Shown piece by piece: positions 38,446 to 49,080 of a DNA stretch of 64,000 bases. The DNA comes from Fasciola hepatica (Eukaryota; Platyhelminthes; Trematoda; Plagiorchiida; Fasciolidae). The notes beneath the pieces are model-generated. The model saw only the letters and a list, made by a program, of their open reading frames with translations. It did no database searches and was not told where the DNA came from. The stretch's first letter is position 1. Each line of letters opens with the position of its first letter. A program made the position numbers and the translations under genes. The stretch spans positions 3,507,501-3,571,500 of the forward strand of contig CANUEZ040000180.1 in the NCBI GenBank assembly GCA_948099385.1, written 5' to 3'.

Positions 38446-39150
38446 GTGATCATCATGAAATTCCTTTTCTTCCTGTTATTCACATTGATATTGGAGAATA
38501 AATGGAATCCACAAGCTCTTGACTGTCCACCGAACTTTGATAACCTGGCCAGTGATGTTTGCTTGATAATTCAAGAGGAAACATATAACTTTTGTGCAGC
38601 AAATAATGCCGGTCATCAGGTGGGACTCAATCATAATTTACGTGTTAATCTGATCGGGATGAATGTGACCAAAATTATCTCGCAGTTGAAAAAATCCGGT
38701 TCCATATACACAAGCCTTAATAAATTGCTTCGTCCTGATGAAGGTAACCGAGCTGGTTGGCGTGTTGGTGTACCAGGTCAAGCAAATTTCACAACACAAG
38801 GAAATGAAATGGATTTGTGGTATGACAATCAACCGGAAGACAAGAGAGAAGTGGTTACTGCAGCAATAGAAGGCAAACTGTACGATGTTCCAATATGAGA
38901 GTTTAAATCGTCGGCTCTGTGTGAATGGGCCTGACTTGGAGGCAATTTGCGTAATGGTTCAGGAACAGAAATGTTCAGTGCGAAATTCCCGGAATCAGTG
39001 AATGATTTATTTTTCACCGAAAACCAAGTCGATGGGTGCATGGAGAAAACATCCGCTGGCACATTGATTGAATGCGCAAAAATGTACGTCCACCACATAT
39101 CTAACTGGATTATTGTGATATACCACAAAATGTTTCGTCATGACTTATAA
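38446..39150 (+). pseudogene. Secreted C-type-lectin-like protein, copy A
   Basis: Translation from ATG 38446 (or the ATG at 38455) begins with MKFLFFLLFTLIL, a hydrophobic signal peptide. Then DCPPNFDNL and NFCAANN mark the start of a C-type-lectin-like domain. The block IYTSLNKLLRPDE followed by GWRVGVPGQ is, from memory, like fluke lectin-like proteins. The frame is open for 150 codons to TGA (38896-38898) right after GKLYDVPI. It then runs on in the same frame through SALCEWA, which looks like the closing Cys-Glu-Trp of such domains, to a second TGA (38932-38934). It then enters a 70-codon stretch, GTEMFSAKF onward, conserved in copy B. Thus the first TGA either truncates the domain (most likely a pseudogene) or is read through. 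No acidic Ca-binding triplet is evident. If made, the protein would be secreted. No introns are needed to read it. Confidence 0.55.
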
Positions 39151-39789
39151 ATGATGTGAAGAAATTGATACCCTCTTAGTATAAAAACACATTTTTGGTT
39201 TTGTATAAATTAGAATTCTCAGCTATTCAGTAAAATGTCTTCAGTAATGAAGTACTGATGTTCGCGATTGTAAGGCCCAGAAAAGTCAAGAGAAAAGATA
39301 GCAGTTGGTCGGAAAAGGGGTTAGCGAATCAATTGGTTTGCAGAGAGAAATAAATATGAGAAATTTTGACGATTTCTGGGATCATTTTCCCTACTAGATA
39401 TTTTGTCGCACGTTGGAAATATGCAGGTTCTATTGCTTGCGTTCTTTGCATAAATATCCTTTGGAAGAATCAATGGATTTCATATGGGATACTTAGAAAC
39501 GATTCTTCATGAAAACTCTGTCATTATAAATTGCATAGTCGATGATTCCCATTCCCCAGTATTTGTCACAGGAGCAATCAATCTTGAGTGTGCATCAATG
39601 ACGTTCAAGAAATAGTTTTCCACTTTCACGCAATCTATTCATGATTTTGAAAGCAAGGGCACTTTCAAAATACATTCTTCTTCCATCTACAGTTGTAAAC
39701 GGGAATTCCGTTGTCGGTCGTTTTATTTCAACGAAAAGATGAGTAAATGTTACATGACACTGTATGTCGATTCGTTGCTGTCACTGGAA

Positions 39790-39915
39790 GACAAGGTGCA
39801 ATCAGAATCGGACTGGGTGCGATATGCACGACCGAACTGGTGACTCTCAAGCGGATCGTGTCTCAGTGAGGACAGTCGTTACACCAAACCACAAGGAAGT
39901 AAAACATCTGTCTAC
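39790..39915 (+). repeat. Diverged dispersed repeat, right arm, copy 1
   Basis: It is similar to 40820-40950 in the same orientation, by eye about 70 percent. Unknown family. Confidence 0.4.
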
Positions 39916-40819
39916 ACCAAAAATTTCCATTATTTTGTCCCTGTCCTTCATTGCCCGATAAATAAATCGTGGATCAAGTTAGAAATAAACTCATATCTTT
40001 ACAAAAGTCTGCCAAGTTCTTTTACAAATAAGACGAATAGACCAGTGATTCTTTAATTTCTGTTCAAGGTCTGGCATTCAAAATGTGAAAAAGGAAATAA
40101 TGTAAAAGATACTTTGACATTGTTTTTGGGACTAAAAGTGGAATACATTCGTTATAAATTAGACTGCAGAAACGCCGGATCTAATAGCTTTTCGTTATAG
40201 GCAAGCAGTGAAGCTGGTGGAAACTATTTGGCTGGTGCATATTTCCTGGGATAATTTACAGGTTTCTTAAGCATAGCATCCAAACATGTACAGTTGTTAT
40301 CACGGCAGTGGCTATCATTTCAGCGAATTCCACTTTATCCTTGATTAGAAAATCCTATACAGATATTATAACCCTCAAGATTTCATCCCATCTACATTTG
40401 GATTGTGCCAACATCTGACCAAACACAACTTTCTTTCTTCGAAATTCGGTTGATCCACCAATGCGACTGTTCAAGAAACAAGATCCGACTTTTTATAAAT
40501 AACTACACAGTAAACAAATACATTCGGTGATAGTATCGATTCATCAGTTGTGGGTATTTCCACGGGTATGAAGACGTTATAATAAATAATAAGGATTCCA
40601 AGCATGTGTTCTCATTCTGGATATTTGTCCAGGTAAACAGTGTGGAGGGGTACATTCGAAACAGTATGCTTGATGTCCAGCTTTTCAGTGTTCATTCGTA
40701 AACTAGTCTTGAGAAAGGTTACCCGCGGTTAACGGAAGGTTGATGAACTATCGTCTTTCCCGACAAGGTTGGATTGCCGAAAAAATAACACCGAACTATG
40801 TTTGCCTCTTTACCTACCA

Positions 40820-40950
40820 AGAAGGTCTATTGGGTGTGATATGCTCGACCAAACTGGTGAATCTCAAACAGGTCATGTCCGGGTACGGAAGGCCGTTACA
40901 ACAATATGCAAGAGACTGAAACACTTGTCAACATCACAGTACTCAGCTGT
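40820..40950 (+). repeat. Diverged dispersed repeat, right arm, copy 2
   Basis: This is the partner of 39790-39915. Confidence 0.4.
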
Positions 40951-42039
40951 TCTTCATCAGTCTTTATTTTTAAACGGTTAAATCATGAAGATAATGAGCA
41001 CCACTTGTTATTCTGAATCCTGTTTTATTATTTGGCACTTAAAATGGACGATCAAAATGGTTTGTTACCTCTTGATGAAATGTTGCGTTTCAATTGTGAA
41101 AGATATAAATATATAAGTCAGAAGGATTGCTTCATACGTTTCGCCGCGTCTTTCTTGAGGTGCACACTCTAATCACCGTGAATACATGTATAATCAGGGA
41201 AAACGAACATCAAGAGACAAAACTGTGAACAAATCCTAACGATATGGAATGACAAAGGGGGAGATTAGCCAGAATGTTTGTCTCAAACGTAGAGCTGTTG
41301 GAATGAACTTTTCAAGTTTCACACATAGATTGGAGTTTTGCTTGCAAATGGTAAATTATTCTGAGTAACTCAGTAGTCGTCGGTCGTTGCCATCTATCAC
41401 AATATTCTTTGTTTGGTTGACTGTCCTTTAGACTCCACGTTCCACGCACAAACCTCAGGTAGTCCGTGTTTTCCGCCACCCATTTATTCGTCATTCACGT
41501 TTTACTATTTAAAATGACATACATCCTCATGTCTGTTCCTTTCCACTCATTCGGTTCAACAAACGTCACCGAAAATCTCTATTTATCTCGTTTAGTGCAA
41601 AATGAGCAAAAAAACGCCAATCCGTCGGATATCCCCCCTCCACCCAACGTGCATTGTAAGATTTCGGGTAGTTTTGTGAGGTGCGACGGAGATTATCTCG
41701 TTTAAACATGTAACTGCTTGATTCAATTTACCAAGAAGTTTAAAAGAAAAACAAATTCGATTAGAGTTAGTATAGTACTAGCAAATTTCAGGGAATTATT
41801 CAATCAGACGGTTCTGCAATGCATTTCCACCCCCAAAACCTCGGTATTATGTCCTCAAACACCAGTTGTTAGCTGTTCATGCAAAGAATCGATCTCATTG
41901 GTGTAAAGTGCATCCAACTAGTTGATCGCTGGAAGGGCACAAAGGGGAACTGCAGTCACAGAATACCTGCTTTGCACACAACGAATAAAAGTGAATAAGG
42001 AGAGTACTTGGGCCTAGTGTGAGATTCTGAACGAACCTC

Positions 42040-42702
42040 ATGAAAACGTTGTGCTTTCTGTTATTTCCATTGATACGCAACAAAAGATGGAATGTACAAT
42101 CTATTGACTGTCCACCAAACTTTGATAACCTGGCTGATGATATTTGCACGATTATTCAAAAGAGTTACCATAAATTTTGTGCAGCAAATGATGTGCGTCA
42201 TCAGGTAGGGCTCAGTTATAATTTAGGTGTTAATCTTATCGGAATGAATTTGACCAAATATATCTCGCAGTTGAAAATATCAGGTTCTATGTATACAAGC
42301 ATTAATAAACTGCTTCGTCCTGATGAAAGGAATCGAGCTGGTTGACGTGTTGGTGTACCAAGTCAAGCAAATTTCAAAACACAGGTAAATGAAATGGATT
42401 TGTGTTGTGACAGTCAACCGGATAGCAGTGGAGAAGTAGTTACCCTCGTAATGAATGGTAAACTGCATCATGCACCGATGGGATGATATGTCTCCTCGGT
42501 GCTATGCGAATGGGACGGTCATGAAAGTGATTTGCAGATTCTTTAAGGAACAGAAATGTTCAGTGCAAAATTCTCGGAATCAGTTATTGATTTGTTTTTC
42601 ACCGAAGGCCGATTAAGTGAAAGCATAGAGAAAACCTCCGCTGACACTTTGATCGAATGCGCAAAAAAGTACGTGTTCTTCATCCCCGTATTGGAAATGT
42701 GA
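42040..42702 (+). pseudogene. Secreted C-type-lectin-like protein, copy B
   Basis: This is a paralogue of copy A with the same layout: a hydrophobic start, DCPPNFDNLA, KFCAAND, LIGMNLTKYISQLK, and INKLLRPDE. A TGA (42343-42345) replaces the Trp codon of the GWRVGV block, the simplest one-base loss. The frame then continues to TGA 42484-42486 (two codons after APM, nearly the position of copy A's first TGA), through SVLCEWD, to TAA 42544-42546. It finishes in the shared tail GTEMFSAKF to TGA 42700-42702. Three stops in one otherwise aligned frame mark it as a pseudogene. Upstream DNA is shared with copy A, so the duplication included regulatory sequence. It lies about 500 bases inside the palindrome boundary. 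Confidence 0.6.
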
Positions 42703-43844
42703 TTGAATGACCAGCAATTTGTTTCAAGTGGTGACAAGATACTTTGCTTCGTGTTTTCTTATAGTCTAATCACTATTCAAGCGGTTTTATAAGTTTACCT
42801 TCGTGTTCATCTTGCAATGGATGAAAACAACGTTCAGTAATTCTGTATGTCGTGAACGACCATGGAAAAGTAGCAACTGGGTAAAAGGTTGGGCAGAAGT
42901 ATGTAAATAGAGAATTACTGTATCCCTTGGAAGTAATAACGTGTTGAACTGTTTGTTAAGTGTTAAGTAGAGAAACGGACCAGCCAAATATAAAAAATAG
43001 GTTTTCCTAGGATGCACACACTTAATTTAGTTGGAGAACAGATTCCAAGGTGTATCTGTTTCAAGAAGGTGCTCTGTGGAATATGGGTTTCAGAGCAGTC
43101 ACGGCATCACAAAATAAATCATTGGAATATCTGCAGGTGTCTCGTCGAACAACGTATTTGTGTTTTACCAGCCGCCTCTGAAAATACACCTAAATGAAAT
43201 AAAGTGGGTTTACACGTCACACTGTTGAGAGCAATAGATAACAAATGTTTTTTGATCTAACGGAAAGGAAATGTCCGTGAAATTATTGCACTTGGGTGGA
43301 AATTCTGAAATTTCAAATTGATTGTTTTTTCTACGAAAGTAAAACACTTATATTGGGGAACATTGAATCCCAAATATAAATTCATCAGTACAGAACAAAT
43401 ATTTGTTTCTCACCACTTTTATTCTGGATGTTCACAAGTGTAAACATATCAATTTACATGCGGTATAGCAAGGAAAATCCTTAAAAAAATTACGCATAAC
43501 TGTCAGCAGTTACAGTGCATTCCATGGTAGCGACACACGTTTGTTTTGTTATTGCCGAAATAGACAAAGGCTATGCTTTGATTAAGGCTTTGCTTAGAAC
43601 AAGTACTGTTGCATCTTGGTTACCGTCGCTTAACCAGACTCCCAAACTTGAGTATAAGACTAGGCTCAACAAGCCAGGAAGACTGAAAAAAGGTGAGTCA
43701 TGTGATCAACTGAAATTCAGCCTTGGGCAACCGAAGAAGTCGTCGACTTCCCGTCTTTGTTTGAAAACAATGCAATCGAATTTGGATTTGGTAACCAGTG
43801 CCGTGTATGGTGCGGAATTCGTTCGTTTATGACAACGGTGGTTA
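42703..43844. other. Palindrome edge and start of single-copy DNA
   Basis: The palindrome ends at 43203. The breakpoint side shows no repeat or gene. A 105-codon frame (43515-43832) runs into the GAT tract but resembles nothing I know. Confidence 0.5.
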
Positions 43845-44075
43845 TGATCCTGATTTTGATGAAAATGATGATGAACATGATGACGATGGTACTCAGGATA
43901 ACGATGGCGATGATTATGATTATGATGACGATGATTATGACGATGGTGTTGATGATGACGGTGATGACGATGATGATGTTGATGATGATGATGATGATTC
44001 GGATGATGATGATGATGATCATGATCATGATGATGACTCGGATGATGATGATGATTCGGATGATGATGATGATTC

Positions 44076-44125
<50 letters not shown>

Positions 44126-44150
44126 CGAATAATGATGATGATGATAATTC

Positions 44151-44227
<77 letters not shown>

Positions 44228-44315
44228 CGGAGGATGATGAGGATGATGACGATGATTCGGATGATGATGATGATGATGACGATGATTCGGATGATGATGA
44301 TGATGGTGATGACGC

Positions 44316-44410
<95 letters not shown>

Positions 44411-44435
44411 CGAATAATGATGATGATGATAATTC

Positions 44436-44512
<77 letters not shown>

Positions 44513-44600
44513 CGGAGGATGATGAGGATGATGACGATGATTCGGATGATGATGATGATGATGACGATGATTCGGATGATGATGATGATGGTGATGACGC

Positions 44601-44656
<56 letters not shown>

Positions 44657-44860
44657 CTAATGATGATGATGATGTTGATCATGATGATGATGACTCGAAT
44701 GTTGATGAGGATGATGATGATGATTGTAATGATGATTCGGATGATGATGGTCATCATCATGTTGATGATTCGGACGACTGGACCATGATGATGATGACGA
44801 TGATGATTTGGATGATGTTGAGGATGGTGCGGATGGCGACTCGGATGACGATTACCGTAG
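43845..44860 (+). repeat. Long GAT microsatellite with 285-base higher-order repeat
   Basis: This is about 1 kb of near-pure GAT triplets with scattered TCG, GAC, GAG, AAT and other interruptions. The interruption pattern repeats exactly at a spacing of 285 bases (for example 44122 with 44407, and 44224 with 44509), so one 95-triplet block was duplicated. All three + frames and one - frame are open across it (poly-Asp, poly-Met, poly-Ile), which is a property of the repeat. The poly-Asp frame (ATG 43798 to stop at 44868) is the only one in which the interruptions stay hydrophilic (Asp, Ser, Asn, Glu) or silent (GAC). An acidic protein is therefore possible but not shown. Confidence 0.95.
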
Positions 44861-44864
44861 GATA

Positions 44865-45020
44865 CTAACAGTCCACTGCCCGTCTACGTCGTCTGGTGTC
44901 TAGTCTAACGTGGAGTGACTCAAATTCCTAAGTAACCAAATCTATGGGCTGAAATTTATTGGCGCATCACTCGATGTTGGCGTAGACTTGGACAACCTTG
45001 ATCGTAGTTCAGGAAGCAAA
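44865..45020 (-). repeat. Dispersed repeat abutting GAT tract, copy 1
   Basis: The reverse complement aligns over about 165 bases, roughly 70 percent by eye, with 47057-47245. Shared blocks include GTCTACGCCAA, TCGAGTGATGCGC, CACTCCACGTT and GTATCCTAC. Both copies end next to GAT-rich DNA. This would fit a retroelement 3-prime end that carries or seeds a simple-repeat tail. The family is unknown. Confidence 0.6.
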
Positions 45021-45195
45021 CGGTATTTATTTAGCTATAGTGAGAACAGTTCCTTAACCGGGAACTGTGAAGAGAAACCGATACCCATTATCAGTTATAC
45101 GAAACTGCATCTGACCGCGAGGGAATAATTGCATCTAGCTGGGGATGTCCGGGAGAAAATGAATACAGTCTCACAGAATCGGACCGCAACGGAAA

Positions 45196-45762
45196 ACACA
45201 CTTGGTTAGCAGTTTTCTTGCCCGTGCCTCATGGCTTGGTATGACCAGAACTGTGAACGAGTTAGGGGATTCGAGGTTAGTTGATCGGCCGTCGGTCAGT
45301 ATTAGTTTCAGGTATCTCAAAAGAGATGTCAAAAAATAAGAGTTAAAAATGGAACAACTGGAGAAATAAAGGGGAACAATGGAAATAAGGAAACGGCAGC
45401 TATCGAAAGAAAGGGAGGTAGAGAGTTTAGATAACAACCAACAACATCTGTCGCTGGAAAGTAGTATCTCATCTGGAAGCGTGCAGTCGAGTGACTTTGA
45501 GGCGTTATCCGATGGACAGCCAGGTCAAACCCATGTGGATCTATCATACACGATGAAAACAGTAGAAGAATGCCAAGCGACGGCTGATCTCAATATATTT
45601 ATTACTGCTTTCAGGGAATTGATGACTAGTTGTCGACCTGATATTGAGCTGAAATTTTTCGATACTGCTAAACAGTTACGCAGCTTCAGAGTGAACGTTA
45701 CCATGAATTTCAGAACAACATGCAAGGATCATACAATTTCAGTGATTACCGTACTGATATAG
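45196..45762 (+). pseudogene. Retrotransposon gag-like fragment, probably BEL/Pao
   Basis: One frame reads FLARASW, TRTVNELGDSRLV and RPSVSISFRYLKRDVKK. It passes two TAA stops (before ELKMEQLEK and before RGTMEIRKRQ) and continues open at 45379-45762 through a charged coiled-coil-like segment and a Ser-rich linker to FRELMTSCRPDIELKFF. A short N-terminal block, a coiled coil and then a linker are usual for gag of BEL/Pao elements, and the phrase types seem familiar from flatworm copies. Nothing downstream in the next kb can be recognised as protease or RT. The assignment is tentative. Confidence 0.4.
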
Positions 45763-47056
45763 CCAAACAAGTTCATTGGGTTCAAGAATGACATGTTGGG
45801 AACCCTAGACAATCGTACGCTATCAAAAAAGGGCTCTTCGGACCCACGGGCAAACACGCAATGGAAATAAAGTATAGAAACTTTGTGTCAGAACCGAAAT
45901 CGGTTTGGAGTGTATCGAAAAGCCGATGCGCCATGTGAACAATAACATTTCACCAAAGGAACTTTCTTTCTACCAGCAATAAATTGTGTTCCGAAAAACC
46001 TCGAGTGTACGAGTTGGAATTCGAGGAGTAGCGCAGAGATGACTCAGCGCTGTCACTGGAGGATAAAGCGGTGCTAATATCGTTACAAATTCGGTCACTC
46101 TGTCGGTGGTGCCTTAGCACTTTGAACCAATCTAGGGATTAGATCGGCTCAGTCTACAGGTGGAGCGAAAGCGTCACATCATGAGAGAAGCTGGATGGGC
46201 CGGTGCTCGAGGCTATGACGAGAATCTCCACAGTACCAGTACGACAGGACGATTGAGGAGGGACATTCGAAGGTGAAGTTGAAATAGTTGGTCAACGACT
46301 AGAAGGAGTGACCACTCGTGAGTAGGACGTGCTCCAGTTCGGTTTCTGTGATTGTGGCATGATGCCAGCATGATGCATGGAGCCGTCTGGAGAGTGCATA
46401 GTAGCGAGTGGAGCATTAATAAAGCCAAGCGGGCTTTGGCGAGGCGGTGTTGAGTCTCCTTTGTCTGTTTTCAGCCCTGATTATTCACCAACACCAAACT
46501 ATGCTACGTTTGAGCATATTTCTAAATGATCAAAACTCAGTAGAAGATGGCCACTTTCGTTGCATTCGTATCAGTTCATCATATTCCTCCTTCACACACT
46601 CACACACATACACACACATACACTCGCACAAAAGTACACACAATGAACATCCACTCGCTTGATCTGATATGATCTGGACTAGACTACTTTATTTGTGCAC
46701 TGAATCCTGATCGGCTTCTTTCAGCAAGCACGTATAAACACGCACATGCACACACACAAAATTCGGTGACCCTTTCGACTCTGAGATTATTCGTCTCTCC
46801 GCGTTTCTGAGTGAACCCCTGACGTACTCGCTGGTTGGACAGACCAGTCGACCGATGTATGCACGTTCGTCTTTCTCTTCGTTTGAGTCCCCTAACTGTG
46901 TTCCTTTACTTTTCTGTAATCGTTGTGCTCGTTTGGATAACCGACTTGGTGATTTTTGTTCCTCGGCCGATTGGCACTAGTTTGCGTAGTCACTTCCGAA
47001 CTGTACTCCACGGGAGAGAACGTTGAATACCTTGAGAGCGTCCTGAGTACTCCATG
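45763..47056. other. Intergenic, CA-rich microsatellite at 46592-46640
   Basis: No gene was supported. It contains an imperfect CA-rich stretch (46592-46640) and a GC-richer part (46020-46440) that may be LTR-like but has no clear ends. Confidence 0.4.
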
Positions 47057-47245
47057 ATATGTATTGTCCAACTCCTGACTTATTACCAAGATTGTCCGAT
47101 GTCTACGCCAATGTCGAGTGATGCGCAAATAAAATTCGGTTACTTGATTTGGTTCCTCAAGTTTTGTGCTTCACTCCACGTTGGACTAGACGCCGGAAAA
47201 ATCAGATAGTAATTCAAGTGATAGACAGTAGGTATCCTACAAGGA
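47057..47245 (+). repeat. Dispersed repeat abutting GAT tract, copy 2
   Basis: This is the inverted partner of 44865-45020. It runs directly into the acidic GAT-rich tract that starts at about 47245. Confidence 0.6.
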
Positions 47246-47535
47246 TGATAATGATTATGATGATGAAGATAGAGACGGGGATTCAGACGATGATGATAGT
47301 GCTGATGATTATTCAGAGGAAGATGATGATGATGATGGTTGTGACGATGATACTCATGATTCTGTTGATATTGATAAGTCGAATGGTGATGCTCGTGGTT
47401 CGAATGATGATGCTGATTTTTCTGACGATGATGATGATGATGATGATGATGATGACCTTACTGACTCGATTGTTGATAACGATTATGATGGTGACTCGGT
47501 TGACGATGTTGATGATGATGATAATGGCAAGATGA
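47245..47535 (+). repeat. Degenerate GAT-rich tract, acidic open frame
   Basis: It is a GAT-rich stretch much more interrupted than 43845-44860. The Asp frame is open from 47231 through the tract to a stop near 47622 and gives Asp, Glu, Ser and Asn almost throughout. There is no clear start codon upstream because a TAG (47228-47230) precedes it. The Met-rich frame is also open (47149-47535) and is probably a shadow. Confidence 0.7.
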
Positions 47536-48037
47536 TGGTCAGTTTATTTCAGCCACCTATGCCGAATTCGGCATTCGGTCAGTGCAAAATCTTGTCACTT
47601 GCAATCCAGCTGACTCATTGATTTTCATCGAAAGTTGCGCAAATCCAACCCCGCTTTTCATTGTAAGTCTATACCACCCAAAATCCAGAATAAGTATTGG
47701 TGGTAAGATAAAACTCTCACAAGTTTAGACTGCATGCATCTTGAACTTTATCCCTTCTTCAAATGCTCTGATACGCAAGAATCTTAGTTATCTTCTCGAA
47801 AACGACTGACAAAAAATTCCTCCGTCTAACTGTGGTTGAGTATTATTTTAACAAGCAAAACAAGCTCATCAGTTTATTTTTGGGTGAAACTGGGGTGGAT
47901 AAGAATTGTGGAACGCTTCAAAGGGAAGCTGTAGTTACATATTCTCTGCTTTGAACGTAACAAATAACACGTGAACAAAAACGTATTGGGAACTGATGTC
48001 AGATTCCCAACGAATCTCATATGAATAAACAATTATC

Positions 48038-48576
48038 ATGGAAATTCTGTTTCTTCTGCTATTCACATTGATATTTAACAACAGATGGGATGCACAAGCT
48101 GTTGACTGTCCACCAAACTTTGATAACCTGGCTGGTGATTTTTGCACGATTATTCAAAGGGGAAACATGACTTTTGTTCAGCAAATGATGTTTGTCATCG
48201 GGTAGGGCTCAGTCATGATTTACGTGTTATTCTTATCAAAATGAATTTGACGAAAATTATCTCGCGGTTGTGAAGGACCGGTTCCATGTACAAAAGCATC
48301 AACGGATGGATTCATCCTGATAAAGAGAACCGAGCTGGCCGGCGTGTTGGTGTACCAGGTCAAGCAAATTTCACAACAGAGGGAAATGAAAAGGGATTTG
48401 TGACAATCCGCCAGCTACCTAGGGAGGAACGGTTACTGCCACAACATATCGTACACAGTATGGTGTACCGATGGGAGTGTGTTGCTCGTGTGCACTGTGT
48501 ATGGGACGATCGTGAGAGCGATTTGCCGAATGTCTCAAAAACAGAGATGTCTAGTGCCCACGTCCTACTAAATTAA
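48038..48576 (+). pseudogene. C-type-lectin-like copy C, decayed
   Basis: It starts at ATG 48038 with a hydrophobic segment and AVDCPPNFDNLAGDFC, then a frameshift near 48160. In the next frame it reads DFCSANDVCHRVGLSH, a TGA after ISRL (about 48270), then MYKSING, RRVGVPGQANFTT and, after more changes, CVWDDRESDLPN. It keeps a Cys in NDVCH that copies A and B have lost (Gly and Arg there). This suggests copy C split off earlier and shows the ancestral pattern. It lies outside the palindrome, about 4.8 kb beyond its edge, in the same orientation as copies A and B of the right arm. Confidence 0.65.
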
Positions 48577-49080
48577 TAATGTGCTTTGTTGTTCTGTCCA
48601 CCAAAACAAAATGATAAATCGTTAGCAAACATTCGATCAAAAAAAAGGGCCTGTAGCTTGCTCGTTGGCTACAGCCGATGCAGTGCCGACTTTACATGTT
48701 CGACTAACAACTTCGAACATAACATCTTCTATTTTCCACTTCTTGTTCTTTATTGCCAGATAAACAAACCATGAAGGCAGTTATTGATTACCCTATGATT
48801 TTTAAAAAATTTGCTCAATTATTCCACATATAAGTTGGATAAGTAAATGGTTCCCATTAATCTCTTTCCGAAATCTTGCATTCAAAACTTACAAATGTAA
48901 GTAGTTTAGAAGATGCTCGCAAGTTTTTCTGAAGCTAGAAACGAAGGACAGTTGTTATAAATTCGATTGTGGTAGCACAGAGCTTATTATCCTTTTTTCA
49001 TAGGCACACATCGAGGCTGAAAGACAATGTCTCTCATTGTATACTTGCAGGGATAATTTTCTGTTGTTTCATAGATAGTA
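48577..49080. other. Downstream part of the lectin-like duplication
   Basis: Several blocks here (about 48740-48780, 48870-48990 and 49040-49150) line up in order with 39930-40350 downstream of copy A. No gene was supported. Confidence 0.4.

Larger units (their letters stand above)
39151..42039. other. Spacer between lectin copies, right arm
   Basis: It holds the dispersed repeat pair 39790-39915 and 40820-40950 and the block upstream of copy B. Bases up to about 40350 also resemble 48600-49150 downstream of copy C, showing that the duplicated unit extends about 1.2 kb past the copy A frame. Confidence 0.45.
24405..43203. repeat. Right arm of the giant palindrome
   Basis: This is the inverted partner of 2852-21650. 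The last paired base is 43203 (with 2852); 43204 and 2851 do not pair. The DNA continues uninterrupted into single-copy sequence, where a third member of the lectin-like family lies in the same orientation as the two in this arm. That supports this arm as the original locus. Confidence 0.95.

Noticed and set aside
41130..41165. GGCGAAACG-like motif (on the opposite strand, 4890-4925 in the left arm) resembling ribozyme or retroelement ends
   Set aside because: The upstream CTGATGAG half is missing and no element boundary could be placed.
43757..44788. Very long poly-Met and poly-Ile open frames across the GAT tract
   Set aside because: They are frame shadows of a trinucleotide repeat. Only the Asp frame has any argument for coding, and it is treated as a repeat.
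46020..46440. Possible LTR of the gag-like fragment
   Set aside because: There is an AATAAA signal and a GC-richer stretch but no second copy or terminal TG...CA pair with a target duplication.
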